Below are positions 5,379 through 12,293 of a DNA stretch of 14,484 nt, piece by piece. The stretch is taken from positions 1-14,484 of the forward strand of contig JAGGZZ010000111.1 in NCBI GenBank assembly GCA_021161765.1, given 5' to 3'. The stretch's first letter is position 1, and the number at the start of each line of letters is the position of its first letter. The notes under the pieces are model-generated. The model was not told the origin of the DNA. It worked only from the letters and a program-made list of their open reading frames with translations, and did not search any database. Both the position numbers and the translations under genes were made by a program. Source of the DNA: Candidatus Methanophagales archaeon. Its GTDB lineage: Archaea; Halobacteriota; Syntropharchaeia; Alkanophagales; Methanospirareceae.

Positions 5379-5425
5379 ACACTTTTTCTTTTTAGAAAAG
5401 AAAACCTGTGCTAAAAGAAAAACAA
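5379..5425. repeat. A/T-rich palindromic repeat (family G2)
   Basis: ACACTTTTTCTTTTTAG followed by AAAACCTGTGCTAAAAGAAA shares two blocks with the inner part of the csl4-rpoL gap (4028-4086). The T-runs on plus and matching A-runs make it hairpin-prone. It lies between convergent ruvC and the EMC6-like gene and could end transcription from both sides. Confidence 0.6.
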
Positions 5426-5469
5426 AGAGAAAGTTTCTCGCGGAAATCGGTGGTTATAAAAGGTGCGTT

Positions 5470-5799
5470 TCAAATAAGGTTATTTAACAACAATGTGAAG
5501 AAGATAAACCAGCAGGAAAGGGTTATAAACGAGATATAAATCCAATCCTTTACCCCTTCTAAGCTCGTATGCAAGAGCGGATAGACAAATTTCTGCACCA
5601 GGACCATCAGAATTGCGATAAGCAGACCATCCTCTGAAGTGGGCTTTAAAAGTCCTGAGGTATAAAGAACATAAGATATAACACCCGCAAGAGCGCCAAA
5701 CAGGAGAGGCGTTAGCGTCTTTATCAACCCTTCCTTGTATTCTGCCTTCTCTTTCTCCTCCTTCTTCCTATTCTGCCGCGCTCTTTTATCGTTCTCCAT
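5470..5799 (-). CDS. EMC6-like archaeal membrane protein
   Basis: A 109-residue protein with a highly charged N terminus (residues 1-22, RKKEEKEK) followed by three hydrophobic spans, about residues 26-48, 59-76 and 87-107. The pattern VQKFVYPLL...VKDWIYISFITLSCWFIFFTLLLN matches archaeal proteins annotated as EMC6-like. In eukaryotes EMC6 is a core subunit of the ER membrane insertase complex; the archaeal function is not established. It ends near the 3' end of ruvC, and no strong ribosome site precedes ATG 5799. Confidence 0.7.
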   Translation of the reverse strand: MENDKRARQNRKKEEKEKAEYKEGLIKTLTPLLFGALAGVISYVLYTSGLLKPTSEDGLLIAILMVLVQKFVYPLLHTSLEGVKDWIYISFITLSCWFIFFTLLLNNLI

Positions 5800-5881
5800 T
5801 GACTCACACTATCAATTTAAGTTACTCATATTAATTGTTATTTCGGCTCACAGTTTTCAGGTTGATAAGCACGAAAACGCT

Positions 5882-6565
5882 TTATGCATTGCGAATGCGC
5901 CACCTTAACAGGACACCTTCGTCCATTGGCTCCGCACTTAAAAGCTCCAGCTTTATCATTTCCCCTTCTACGGCAAAGCCTGCACCATCCACAAGTGTAG
6001 GTGCGTTTTCACCGCCGATTATCAGGTTGCCCACATACGTATATATCTCATCAACGAGCCCCTGCGAAATTAAAGACCAGTTAAGCGTTGCACCGCCTTC
6101 TACCATCAATCTACTCACGCCCCGCAGCCCCAGCAAAAAAAGAAGCTTCTTTAAATCCACTTCCTCCTTACCACAAATTAGAACCTCCGCTTTCTCTCCT
6201 AATCTGTCTATATCTTCCACAATTGCCCGTTCGGAAACCGCAATTAGTCGTTTCCCTTCGCCTTTGTTTAATATTTCGGCATCAACAGGTGTTTTCGCCT
6301 CGCTGTCCGCCACTATTCGCAGCGGATTTGCATCTTTCCCCGCCTTTCGCCTTTCTTCCCTCCTCTTTTCGGATTTTACCGTTAAAGAAGGGTTATCTGC
6401 GTAAACAGTGCCTATGCCAATCATGATCGCATCACTTCCCGCCTTCAGTGTATCAACCCGCTCAAAATCTTCCCTGCCGCTTATTGTCGTCTGCTTCCTT
6501 TCTACCGTAGATATTTTTCCATCCGCGCTCATTGCAGCGTTTATGAATACAAAGGGTCTGTCCAT
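5882..6565 (-). CDS. 2,5-diamino-6-ribosylamino-pyrimidinone 5'-phosphate reductase (riboflavin pathway)
   Basis: The enzyme reduces the ribosyl side chain of the pyrimidine intermediate to ribityl with NAD(P)H, an early step of archaeal and fungal riboflavin synthesis (archaeal Rib7/ArfC type, RibD C-terminal fold). Motifs: FVFINAAMSADGKIS at the N terminus, a GSDAIMIGIGTVYADNPSL segment, LRIVADSEAKTP, and LMVEGGATLNWSLISQGLVDE in the nucleotide-binding C-terminal half. It is 227 residues from ATG 6565, which follows GGGGG by about 9 nt; the frame extends upstream to 6604 but without family match. No other riboflavin gene is adjacent. It is divergent from the DUF357 gene across about 100 bp. 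Confidence 0.9.
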   Translation of the reverse strand: MDRPFVFINAAMSADGKISTVERKQTTISGREDFERVDTLKAGSDAIMIGIGTVYADNPSLTVKSEKRREERRKAGKDANPLRIVADSEAKTPVDAEILNKGEGKRLIAVSERAIVEDIDRLGEKAEVLICGKEEVDLKKLLFLLGLRGVSRLMVEGGATLNWSLISQGLVDEIYTYVGNLIIGGENAPTLVDGAGFAVEGEMIKLELLSAEPMDEGVLLRWRIRNA

Positions 6566-6665
6566 TGTTTTTTTTCCCCCTTCCCGATAAGAATTTAGAT
6601 GCAATAGCTTTAGGGCTCCTTAACTTATAAAACCATATCAAATCCTATCATAACACCGCACGCAA

Positions 6666-6929
6666 ATGGGTGAAACAGAAAGGATAAAGAAGGATATAAC
6701 GCTTTTTGAAGAAAGCGTGACCGAGCTGGACTCGTTATCGCGGGCTAGCAATGAGGAAGAGGTGATAGAGCTTGCGAAGGGGTACTACGAGGACACGAAG
6801 TATTATCTTGAAAAGGGAGATTACTTCACTGCCTTTGGTTGTATAAATTACGCTCATGGGCTGTTAGACGGGATAAAGCGGAAGAAAGAGAGAACAAAAA
6901 AACAGAAAATAAATCTGTGTCTTAAATAG
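6666..6929 (+). CDS. DUF357 family protein
   Basis: An 87-residue helical protein. The segment ELAKGYYEDTKYYLEKGDYFTAFGCINYAHGLLDGIKR (about 37-74) matches the archaeal DUF357 family, whose function is unknown and which forms a small helical bundle resembling a TPR-like hairpin. The C-terminal tail is basic (KRKKERTKKQK). The final five residues, NLCLK, and the stop are encoded by AATCTGTGTCTTAAATAG, the arm sequence of the ACACRGATT repeat family, so the native end has probably been replaced or extended by a repeat. Confidence 0.8.
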   Translation: MGETERIKKDITLFEESVTELDSLSRASNEEEVIELAKGYYEDTKYYLEKGDYFTAFGCINYAHGLLDGIKRKKERTKKQKINLCLK

Positions 6930-6955
6930 GAAGAAGTTATACTTTATATACAACC
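6909..6955 (+). promoter_or_regulatory. Repeat arm fused to TATA module (copy P4)
   Basis: AATCTGTGTCTTAAATA (family-A arm) is followed by AGAAGTTATACTTTATATACAA. The same order, mirrored, occurs at 2166-2210 and 3967-4010, so repeat arm plus module travels as one unit. Here it is about 75 nt upstream of tRNA-Tyr, which has its own closer TATA box. Confidence 0.5.
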
Positions 6956-6979
6956 GATTTATTCTCCCATTCAAAAATT

Positions 6980-6996
6980 GTTTTTTTTATATAGTT
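6980..6996 (+). promoter_or_regulatory. Likely tRNA-Tyr promoter
   Basis: TTTTTTTTATATAGTTT lies about 32-45 nt upstream of the tRNA-Tyr 5' end at 7028, the expected place for an archaeal box A. Confidence 0.5.
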
Positions 6997-7027
6997 TAAT
7001 GGTAATTTTTAATAGAGAAAATAAAAT

Positions 7028-7150
7028 CCCGCCTTAACTCAGTTTGGCAGAGTGCGCGGCTGTAGAGTGAATTTTTGACCACCTCCCAAAGGTCACATAA
7101 CCGCGTGCGCGGACACCGCGATGTCCCCGGTTCAAATCCGGGAGGCGGGA
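7028..7150 (+). tRNA. tRNA-Tyr(GTA) with a 49-nt intron
   Basis: Acceptor CCCGCCT (7028-7034) pairs with AGGCGGG (7143-7149), discriminator A at 7150. The C1-G72 pair is the archaeal tRNA-Tyr identity feature. The D arm is ACTC-AGTTTGGCA-GAGT, the anticodon stem CGCGG (7055-7059)/CCGCG (7116-7120) and the T arm CCCGG-TTCAAAT-CCGGG. Loop CTGTAG+A gives anticodon GTA. The intron is 7066-7114, after position 37. Its bulge-helix-bulge is weaker than in tRNA-Gly: CTGT/GCGG with two G-U pairs and a three-pair outer helix. The intron contains its own hairpins TGACC/GGTCA and CCGCG/CGCGG, the latter copying the anticodon stem. Confidence 0.93.
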
Positions 7151-7185
7151 CTAAAAGTTTTTATCAAAAACGCTTGGGAATAAAA

Positions 7186-8235
7186 ATGGGAGAAATGAGA
7201 GAATTATTGAAAAAATTAGCCGAGGCACATGGTGTTTCAGGCTACGAAGGCGAGATAAGAGAAATCGTAGAGGCAGAGATTAAGCCATACGTGGACGAAA
7301 TACGGACCGACGGGTTGGGGAATCTGATAGCCACGAAGAAAGGGAAAAAACCATCTGTTATGATTGCTGCGCACCTCGACGAAATAGGGCTTATGGTGAA
7401 GCTCATAGAAGACGAGGGTTTCTTGAGATTCTCGACTATAGGCGGGTGGTTTGACCAGACGCTGCTCAATCAGCGTGTGGTTCTGCATTCCGAGAGCGGG
7501 GTGAAAGTGTACGGCGTTATAGGCTCAAAACCACCGCATAAAATGAAAAAGGACGAGCGCGAGAAGGCGATAAAATCAGAAGATATGTTCATTGACGTGG
7601 GTGCGTGCGACAAAGAAGAAGTGGAGCAAATGGGGATTGCCATCGGAACGCCTGTTACCGTAGATAGGCATTTTGTAGACATGAAAAACGAACGAGTTAG
7701 CTGTAAAGCCTTTGACAATCGTTCCGGCGTTGCGATAATGGTAGAAGCACTTAAACGTGCAAATACCGACTTCGAGGTCTATGCAGTAGGCACGGTGCAG
7801 GAGGAAGTGGGGCTGAAAGGGGCACGAACGGCGGCATTCGGACTCAATCCCGACGTTGCCCTCGCAGTAGATACCGATATAGCAGGGGGGCATCCGGGGA
7901 TAGAGAAGAAAGACACGACGGTAGAGATGGATAAAGGTCCTGTGATTACCGTTTCCGATGCCTCGGGTCGCGGCATAATAACGCCGCCCTCGGTGCTGAA
8001 ATGGCTCAAAGAGACGGCAAATAAGCATAATATAGACTACCAGCTCAGCGTATCGGAAGGTGGCACGACGGATGCCACCTCAATTCATCTTACAAGAAGC
8101 GGCATACCCACGGGTGTAATCGGTGTGCCTACAAGGTACATTCACTCTCCGGTGGAACTGTTAAGCCTGAAAGACCTCGATAAATGCGCTGAACTCGCTG
8201 CAAGAGCCGTAGAGCAAGCAGGTAATTACTTCTAA
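7186..8235 (+). CDS. M42 family aminopeptidase (TET/endoglucanase-like)
   Basis: A cobalt/zinc aminopeptidase that in archaea forms dodecameric TET particles degrading peptides released by the proteasome. The two-metal ligands are visible: H63 and D65 in AAHLDEIG, D177 in AFDNRSGV, the E206-E207 pair in VQEEVGLKGA, D229 in AVDTDIAG and H320 in YIHSPVE. Length 349 is normal for the family. The frame is open back to 7075 inside tRNA-Tyr, but residues from there match nothing; ATG 7186 starts MGEMRELLKKLAEAHGVSGYEGE, the usual M42 beginning. It starts only 35 nt after the tRNA and is probably co-transcribed with it. A remnant activase follows in the same frame after the stop. Confidence 0.95.
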   Translation: MGEMRELLKKLAEAHGVSGYEGEIREIVEAEIKPYVDEIRTDGLGNLIATKKGKKPSVMIAAHLDEIGLMVKLIEDEGFLRFSTIGGWFDQTLLNQRVVLHSESGVKVYGVIGSKPPHKMKKDEREKAIKSEDMFIDVGACDKEEVEQMGIAIGTPVTVDRHFVDMKNERVSCKAFDNRSGVAIMVEALKRANTDFEVYAVGTVQEEVGLKGARTAAFGLNPDVALAVDTDIAGGHPGIEKKDTTVEMDKGPVITVSDASGRGIITPPSVLKWLKETANKHNIDYQLSVSEGGTTDATSIHLTRSGIPTGVIGVPTRYIHSPVELLSLKDLDKCAELAARAVEQAGNYF

Positions 8236-8499
8236 ATAAACCTCGGCGGCATCGTTCCCTTTTCTACCATAGACTGGCGAGGGAAAGCTTCGATGGTGAT
8301 ATTTCTCAGGGGGTGCCCGTTTCGATGTCTCTATTGCCAGAATCATGACCTGCCGGAAGGCGATAACTATGTTAAGATGCAGGAGATAGAAGAAGACATA
8401 AACAAGATATTCCTCGATATTAAGGCGCCGCTGTCTGATAAAAAGCTCTATGCCAAGCTAACAAAATATTCAAACATCTTGCCGGTGCAGAGGAAGTGA
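8236..8499 (+). pseudogene. Remnant of a radical-SAM activating enzyme (NrdG-like)
   Basis: Translation from 8239 gives NLGGIVPFSTIDWRGKASMV, then FLRGCPFRCLYCQNHDLPEG, the N terminus of anaerobic ribonucleotide-reductase activating proteins. It includes the CxxxCxxC motif for the 4Fe-4S cluster (CPFRCLYC). After about 55 residues it jumps to FLDIKAPLSDKKLYAKLT, which in full-length proteins (about 230 residues) follows much later. The stretch with the GGEP motif is missing, and the C terminus is absent. There is no start codon before the conserved block; the frame is that of the preceding M42 gene, separated only by its TAA. An internal ATG at 8293 would lose the front of the domain. I judge it non-functional. 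Confidence 0.85.
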
Positions 8500-8530
8500 T
8501 TTATATTATTTAGTTTTGGGATTTATTTAG
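8499..8530 (+). promoter_or_regulatory. A/T-rich likely promoter of the 8553 gene
   Basis: TTTATATTATTTAG at about 8500-8513 resembles an archaeal box A 40-50 nt upstream of ATG 8553, which is preceded by AGGAG at 8539-8543. This fits a short-leader transcript starting near 8530. Confidence 0.4.
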
Positions 8531-8552
8531 AACTATACAGGAGTAGCGACCA

Positions 8553-8897
8553 ATGGTAAGTGTTTTTATTGAAGCAGTGCCAGCGAATCTGTCTATTGCA
8601 GAAGCCGTTTGCGACTACAACCGTAGTAGGGGCAACCACGCAAATTACACCGCCTTCGGAATGCAGATAAGAATAAGGGGGGATAAAAAACTCGTTTTAA
8701 AACGCGCGATTGTCGAAGAAGCAATCGGCAGAGAACTAACCGAAAACGAATGGCAGAGTGTTTCCTGGAATTATGTGGGGACCATAACCAGGTCAGGGCA
8801 AAGCGAGCTCATATTTGAAGATTCGGAAGAATCAAAAATTCTGGATGCGTACTGGGATAAACGATTGGAGCGTTTGAAAAACCATAAGATTAAATAG
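8553..8897 (+). CDS. Hypothetical 114-residue protein
   Basis: I recognise no family. The ATG has a good ribosome site (AGGAG, 9 nt spacing). Composition is that of a soluble mixed alpha/beta protein: a hydrophobic first strand (MVSVFIEAVPANLSIAEAV), a Tyr/Asn-rich middle (CDYNRSRGNHANYTAFGM), a charged helix (KKLVLKRAIVEEAIGRELTENEW) and a Glu/Lys-rich C terminus. No membrane span or signal peptide is seen. The TAG stop is the first three bases of the family-D repeat that follows. It lies between a pseudogene and a 312-bp repeat-rich gap, a context typical of accessory DNA. Confidence 0.6.
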   Translation: MVSVFIEAVPANLSIAEAVCDYNRSRGNHANYTAFGMQIRIRGDKKLVLKRAIVEEAIGRELTENEWQSVSWNYVGTITRSGQSELIFEDSEESKILDAYWDKRLERLKNHKIK

Positions 8898-8947
8898 GTG
8901 TCAGGTTTTAGGTTTTAGGGCTACCAATACCTGCTAACTCACACCTA
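8895..8947. repeat. Inverted short-period repeat (family D2)
   Basis: TAGGTGT at 8895-8901 and ACACCTA at 8941-8947 are perfect mirrored ends. The left arm continues CAGGTTTTAGGTTTTAGGG in 7-nt units, and the right arm CCTGCTAACTC is its loose complement. The first 14 nt match the copy inside the tRNA-Gly intron. Confidence 0.75.
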
Positions 8948-9009
8948 AGGAAACTCCCAATAAATGGTTTGCAGGAGGGCAATCACAAAAACCAGTGATT
9001 TCGATAGTG

Positions 9010-9070
9010 TAGACATAGATTTCAGAGATTTACACAGATGCTACCTTAAATCCGTGTTAATCTGTGTCTA
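9010..9070. repeat. Inverted short-period repeat (family A3)
   Basis: The left arm starts TAGACATAGATTTCAGAGATT and is mirrored by the right arm at 9046-9070, ending GTTAATCTGTGTCTA. The outer TAGACA/TGTCTA pair is perfect. It is more compact than the copies at 2196 and 3996. Confidence 0.75.
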
Positions 9071-9130
9071 AAAAATCGCTGGAAAGTGATACAGCGTCTG
9101 GTAAATCATTATTTGTGAGTCCATTTTAAC

Positions 9131-9167
9131 ACCTAATCTCGTGAAAATCTGTGTAATCTGGTGGTTA
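9131..9167. repeat. Single family-A arm
   Basis: AAATCTGTGTAATCTGGTGG resembles the right arm of the copy at 2241-2298 (GTGTAATCTGTGG). No left arm lies directly beside it unless it pairs with the element at 9010. Confidence 0.55.
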
Positions 9168-9209
9168 CAAATATTATTCTTTTTATTGTAAAAAGGCAAA
9201 TCAAAGAAC

Positions 9210-9656
9210 ATGGCAAAAATAGAATGCGTTTTCTGGAAAGATAAAATCGGTGGTGAAATAGAGCGGCGGGGAATGGAAGCGTTTCCCTATGGGTTTACCG
9301 TCGGTCCGCACGGCGAATGGGAAATGGTCATTGCAGAAGAGGATAAAGAAGTGAGGAAAAATGAACTCGTCAACATAAAGGTAGGCAAAATAGAGCTGCC
9401 TCCAAAGGCGATCGTCTTGCCTTGCTTCATAATGCGGCATGCACTTGGTGTGGTTTCTTCGCTTGCAGCGGTTGGAAGGTCGATACCCGTTGAGGAAAGT
9501 AGGGTTCTTGATGAGGCTATTTTTCACCCCTTCGCTGATGGAAAGGTGAGTAAAGGGGAATTACTCTGTGTTGTGAACATATTTTACGCAGCAACCGAGC
9601 GAAGACTTGCGAGAGGAGCAGCAGAGAAGTGGCTACGGGAGAGGTATCGGTATTAG
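9210..9656 (+). CDS. Possible DUF22-type archaeal protein
   Basis: A 148-residue soluble protein of unknown function. The central part, IELPPKAIVLPCFIMRHALGVVSSLAAVGR then RVLDEAIFHPFADGKVSKGELLCVVNIFYA (about 61-131), resembles what I know of the archaeal DUF22 domain, including the final strand ending in NxFYA. I cannot confirm this without a profile search. ATG 9210 is preceded by only a weak purine stretch. Its stop (TAG, 9654-9656) overlaps the probable start of the next gene by one base, so the two form an operon. Confidence 0.55.
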   Translation: MAKIECVFWKDKIGGEIERRGMEAFPYGFTVGPHGEWEMVIAEEDKEVRKNELVNIKVGKIELPPKAIVLPCFIMRHALGVVSSLAAVGRSIPVEESRVLDEAIFHPFADGKVSKGELLCVVNIFYAATERRLARGAAEKWLRERYRY

Positions 9657-10213
9657 TGTTTGCATTTGTCGGCGCGCCCGCAGCGGGAAAAACGGAAGCA
9701 GCTCTGGTGGCAAAGGAACTCGGCATTCCTGTCATAACGATGGGGGAAGTGATAAGAGGGGAGTTAAGAAAGCGAGGGCTTCCGTTGAGTGACGAGAATG
9801 CAGGCAGAGTGGCAAACGAGCTGAGGGCGCACGAAGGGATGGATGCAATTGCGAAACGGTGCATTCCCGCTATAAAAGCGCAGAAGAAAGGCGCGGGTAA
9901 AACCGAAAAAGTCATTGTTATAGATGGAATAAGAGGGATTGCTGAAGTAGAAACGTTTAAAAGCGAATTTGGTGCTCATTTCGTGCTTGTGCGCGTGGAT
10001 GCCCCACTTCGCTTTAGATATGAACGAATAAAATCCCGCGGTAGAGGAGATGATTTGGACCTATCGAGCATTGACGAATTCAAAAAGCGTGAAGAGAGAG
10101 AGTTCGGGTGGGGGATGGAAGAAGCAATGAAAAAAGCAGACAAGGTGATAAAGAATGAAGGTTCTTTAGCGGAGTTTAAAGAACAGATAAAAGAAATTTT
10201 TCTTCAGTATTAG
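9656..10213 (+). CDS. UPF0200 P-loop kinase-like protein
   Basis: An archaeal nucleotide kinase-like protein of the UPF0200 family, related in fold to dephospho-CoA and adenylate kinases; its substrate is unknown. It has a Walker A motif GAPAAGKT (residues 6-13 from this start), the substrate-side TMGEVIRGELRKRG segment, VIVIDGIRG as Walker B-like strand, then FVLVRVDAPLRFRYERIKSRGRGDD as lid/arginine region. The frame opens at GTG 9629, but GTG 9656 has GGGAGAGGT 10 nt upstream, overlaps the preceding stop by one base, and puts the P-loop at the usual distance from the N terminus. Length 185 is normal for the family. Confidence 0.85.
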   Translation: MFAFVGAPAAGKTEAALVAKELGIPVITMGEVIRGELRKRGLPLSDENAGRVANELRAHEGMDAIAKRCIPAIKAQKKGAGKTEKVIVIDGIRGIAEVETFKSEFGAHFVLVRVDAPLRFRYERIKSRGRGDDLDLSSIDEFKKREEREFGWGMEEAMKKADKVIKNEGSLAEFKEQIKEIFLQY

Positions 10214-10223
10214 GTGAGATTTT

Positions 10224-10302
10224 TAGAGGTTTAGAGGCTTAGCGGTTTGGTTAAGGGGGCTGAGCCGCTAACGAGCTAAAACGCTAACCTGCTAAACCTC
10301 TA
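10224..10302. repeat. Inverted short-period repeat, GGTTTAG family (family C)
   Basis: TAGAGGTTTAG at 10224-10234 and CTAAACCTCTA at 10292-10302 are perfect 11-bp mirrored ends. Inside, the arms continue in about 9-nt units (GCTTAGCGG; GCTAACCT, GCTAAACCT). It fills most of the gap between convergent genes and may act as a shared terminator. Confidence 0.75.
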
Positions 10303-10319
10303 TCGTCCTTTACTAATAA

Positions 10320-10853
10320 CTACCTATGAATAAGGTCATGGAGTGGAAGACACCCTATAAGTTCCATGTCATTGGAATTGACATTCGCGGTATTATCCAC
10401 GCCCGAACTGGAACCCGACTCAGAACGCGCGGGCGTCATATTCTTAGCTAACCTGTATTCCCTCTTCGCCCTGCTCCCCTTCCTCACCAAAATGCCCTCG
10501 GAATGCATATTCGCTAAGTACGTTGATAACGTGCTGATACCTACCTGCTCACCATACGCTTCTTCGTATATTCTTTTAATCTGTGAAGAAGTGAACCAAT
10601 CTCCTGGCGACCTTTTGTCATATCGCAAAAAATACGCCAATCGCTCCTTTATCGTGAGGTCTTCGCTGTCAACCTCAGAAGGGTCAGAAAGGAAAGGCGA
10701 GGGAAGCTCATCTTCCAAAAATTTCACCATACTGCTTATTATAGAGGGCTTAAACGATTCGTCCATAAAATCCCCCTCGCGTTCCATAGAGGTTTTCATC
10801 CCCTCTTCATTCACCACTTCCACGCGCACCTTCACCACCATCTTCATCTTCAC
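10320..10853 (-). CDS. Winged-helix DNA-binding protein, unknown role
   Basis: The 177-residue protein has three parts. Residues 1-30 are a basic strand-rich start (MKMKMVVKVRVEVV). Residues about 66-135 form a winged-helix domain: LTIKERLAYFLRYDK, WFTSSQIKRIYEEAYG, recognition-helix-like ISTLSTYLANMHSEGI, then wing LVRKGSRAKREYRL. The C-terminal 40 residues are Ser/Asn-rich and probably disordered. I do not know a named family. GGGGTG lies a few bases before ATG 10853, and a palindromic TATATATA lies about 42 nt upstream. It is divergent from dnaJ, so control of the chaperone gene is possible but unproven. Confidence 0.65.
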   Translation of the reverse strand: MKMKMVVKVRVEVVNEEGMKTSMEREGDFMDESFKPSIISSMVKFLEDELPSPFLSDPSEVDSEDLTIKERLAYFLRYDKRSPGDWFTSSQIKRIYEEAYGEQVGISTLSTYLANMHSEGILVRKGSRAKREYRLAKNMTPARSESGSSSGVDNTANVNSNDMELIGCLPLHDLIHR

Positions 10854-10892
10854 CCCTTCACTTTTTCAATGAACAAATGAAGTTAAGTTCGA

Positions 10893-10906
10893 CCTTATAT
10901 ATAAAG
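10893..10906. promoter_or_regulatory. TATA box of the divergent winged-helix/dnaJ region
   Basis: TTATATATAA (10895-10904) is self-complementary, flanked as CTTTATATATAAGG on the minus strand. It is about 42 nt from the winged-helix ATG. On the plus strand it is about 134 nt from the dnaJ start, so dnaJ may use another promoter in the intervening 10910-11020. Confidence 0.5.
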
Positions 10907-11037
10907 AGTATGCAAAAATACCGAAAATCCCCACCCATTTCCTATGGAAAGAAGCAGTGAACAGATGAAACCGAAGGCATCTTAAAAATCTTAAACAATA
11001 GGGACAAACTAATTCTTGAACGGAGGGCAAAGCGGAA

Positions 11038-12258
11038 TTGGCAGCAAAGCGCGATTACTACGAGACACTGGGCGTGGATAAAGGAGCATCGAAGGAAGAG
11101 ATAAAGCGTGCTTATCGGAGATTGGCGAAAAAATACCATCCTGACCTTAATAAGGGCGACCCGAAAGAAGCAGAGGAGAAGTTTAAAGAGGTATCTGAGG
11201 CTTATGAGGTGTTATCAGACCCGCAGAAGCGTGTAAACTACGATAAATTTGGGCATGCAGGTGTTGACTTCGGTCCCGGGGGATTTGAGTGGTCCAATTT
11301 CACGCGATACGGCGATGTAGAGGACATATTTGGTGATGTATTCAGAGACTTCTTCGGAGGGAACTTTGGATTCAGCAGAACCCGGGGCGGTGAATCTATA
11401 TTTGAGGACATCTTCGGAAGAGGAGGATACACAAGAGCAGAGGAAAGATATAGGCCCAGAGCTGAGAGAGGGAGCGACATTAGATATGACCTTGAGATAG
11501 ACCTTGAGGAAGCGGCGAAAGGGATGGAGAAGGAATTAAACGTTTCTAAGGAAGAGAGATGTCCATCGTGTGGGGGAACGGGTGCGAGTCCCGGTGGATT
11601 AAAGACATGTTCTGCATGCGGAGGAACCGGTCAGATAAAAAATGTGCAAAGGCAGGGGTTTGCCCAGTTCATTTCTATCTCTGTTTGCCCGCGATGCGGG
11701 GGGAGAGGGGAAGTAGTGGAGAAGCCCTGTGAGAATTGTGGTGGGAGCGGGAAAATCCGCGTGAGCAAGCGGATTTCGGTACGAATACCAGCAGGTGTAG
11801 ATACAGGAAGTAGATTACGGATTGCAGGAGAAGGGGGAGCAGGGGAACGAGGGGGACCGTCAGGTGATTTGTACGTCGTAGTGCATGTAAGAGAGCATGA
11901 ATTCTTCAGAAGGGAAGGAAGCAACCTGTTTTGCGAAGTCCCGGTTCGCTTTGCACAGGTGGTATTTGGCGATGAGATAGAAGTCAGGACGATCGAGGGG
12001 GGCAAGGCGAAAATAAAAATGCCTCCAGGAACGCAATCAAACACGGTTTTCCGGCTGAAAAATCGCGGAATGCCTGATTTGAGGGGCCATGGTAGGGGAA
12101 ACATGCTGGTGAGAGTGAAGGTAGTAACGCCAACAAAAGTGAGTAAAAAGCAGAAGGAACTGTTACGTGAATTTGACGATGAAGAGCGAGGGCAAGAAGA
12201 GAGAGAAAAGAAAAGCTCTTTTTGGTGGAGCAAAAGTAAAGGCAAGGGTAGAAGGTAG
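11038..12258 (+). CDS. dnaJ: Chaperone DnaJ (Hsp40, type I)
   Basis: DnaJ delivers unfolded substrates to DnaK and stimulates its ATPase. All type I regions are present: J domain (about 5-70) with HPD at 34-36; a Gly/Phe-rich linker (about 75-130); the zinc centre with four CxxCxGxG repeats starting at C175, C191, C217 and C231; and C-terminal substrate domains with GDLYVVVHVREHEFF and the GKAKIKMPPGTQ segment. Length 406 is slightly above typical. The start is TTG 11038, preceded by GGAGGG at 10 nt. Archaeal dnaJ genes usually descend from bacterial transfer and sit after grpE-dnaK; here neither is found upstream. Confidence 0.96.
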   Translation: MAAKRDYYETLGVDKGASKEEIKRAYRRLAKKYHPDLNKGDPKEAEEKFKEVSEAYEVLSDPQKRVNYDKFGHAGVDFGPGGFEWSNFTRYGDVEDIFGDVFRDFFGGNFGFSRTRGGESIFEDIFGRGGYTRAEERYRPRAERGSDIRYDLEIDLEEAAKGMEKELNVSKEERCPSCGGTGASPGGLKTCSACGGTGQIKNVQRQGFAQFISISVCPRCGGRGEVVEKPCENCGGSGKIRVSKRISVRIPAGVDTGSRLRIAGEGGAGERGGPSGDLYVVVHVREHEFFRREGSNLFCEVPVRFAQVVFGDEIEVRTIEGGKAKIKMPPGTQSNTVFRLKNRGMPDLRGHGRGNMLVRVKVVTPTKVSKKQKELLREFDDEERGQEEREKKSSFWWSKSKGKGRR

Positions 12259-12293
12259 AACGATAGTCATTCCAGCAGTAAATTGCAAATAAT

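Larger units (their letters stand above)
8898..9209. other. 312-bp gap without a gene
   Basis: I see no supportable gene here. The gap holds the rest of the family-D repeat (to 8947), unassigned sequence to about 9009, a family-A inverted repeat (9010-9070), a second single family-A arm (9131-9167), and an A/T-rich stretch (9168-9190) that may contain the promoter of the next gene. Confidence 0.6.

Noticed and set aside
7101..7120. Long variable arm in tRNA-Tyr (bacterial style)
   Set aside because: Using the first CCGCG would require a 20-nt variable region without a proper stem; C1-G72 and the 37/38 intron fit the archaeal form.
7075..7185. Longer M42 peptidase starting at 7075
   Set aside because: The extension is translated from the tRNA-Tyr gene and matches no peptidase; the family start is at 7186.
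9629..9655. UPF0200 protein starting at GTG 9629
   Set aside because: It would overlap the preceding gene by 28 nt and place the P-loop unusually far in; GTG 9656 fits better, though this is not certain.
10944..10985. 13-codon ORF upstream of dnaJ
   Set aside because: Too short, no ribosome site and no similarity to a DnaK tail that I can see.
11631..12245. Long antisense ORF within dnaJ
   Set aside because: The Ser/Pro/Leu-rich product is typical of antisense translation; the sense frame encodes the zinc and C-terminal domains of DnaJ.
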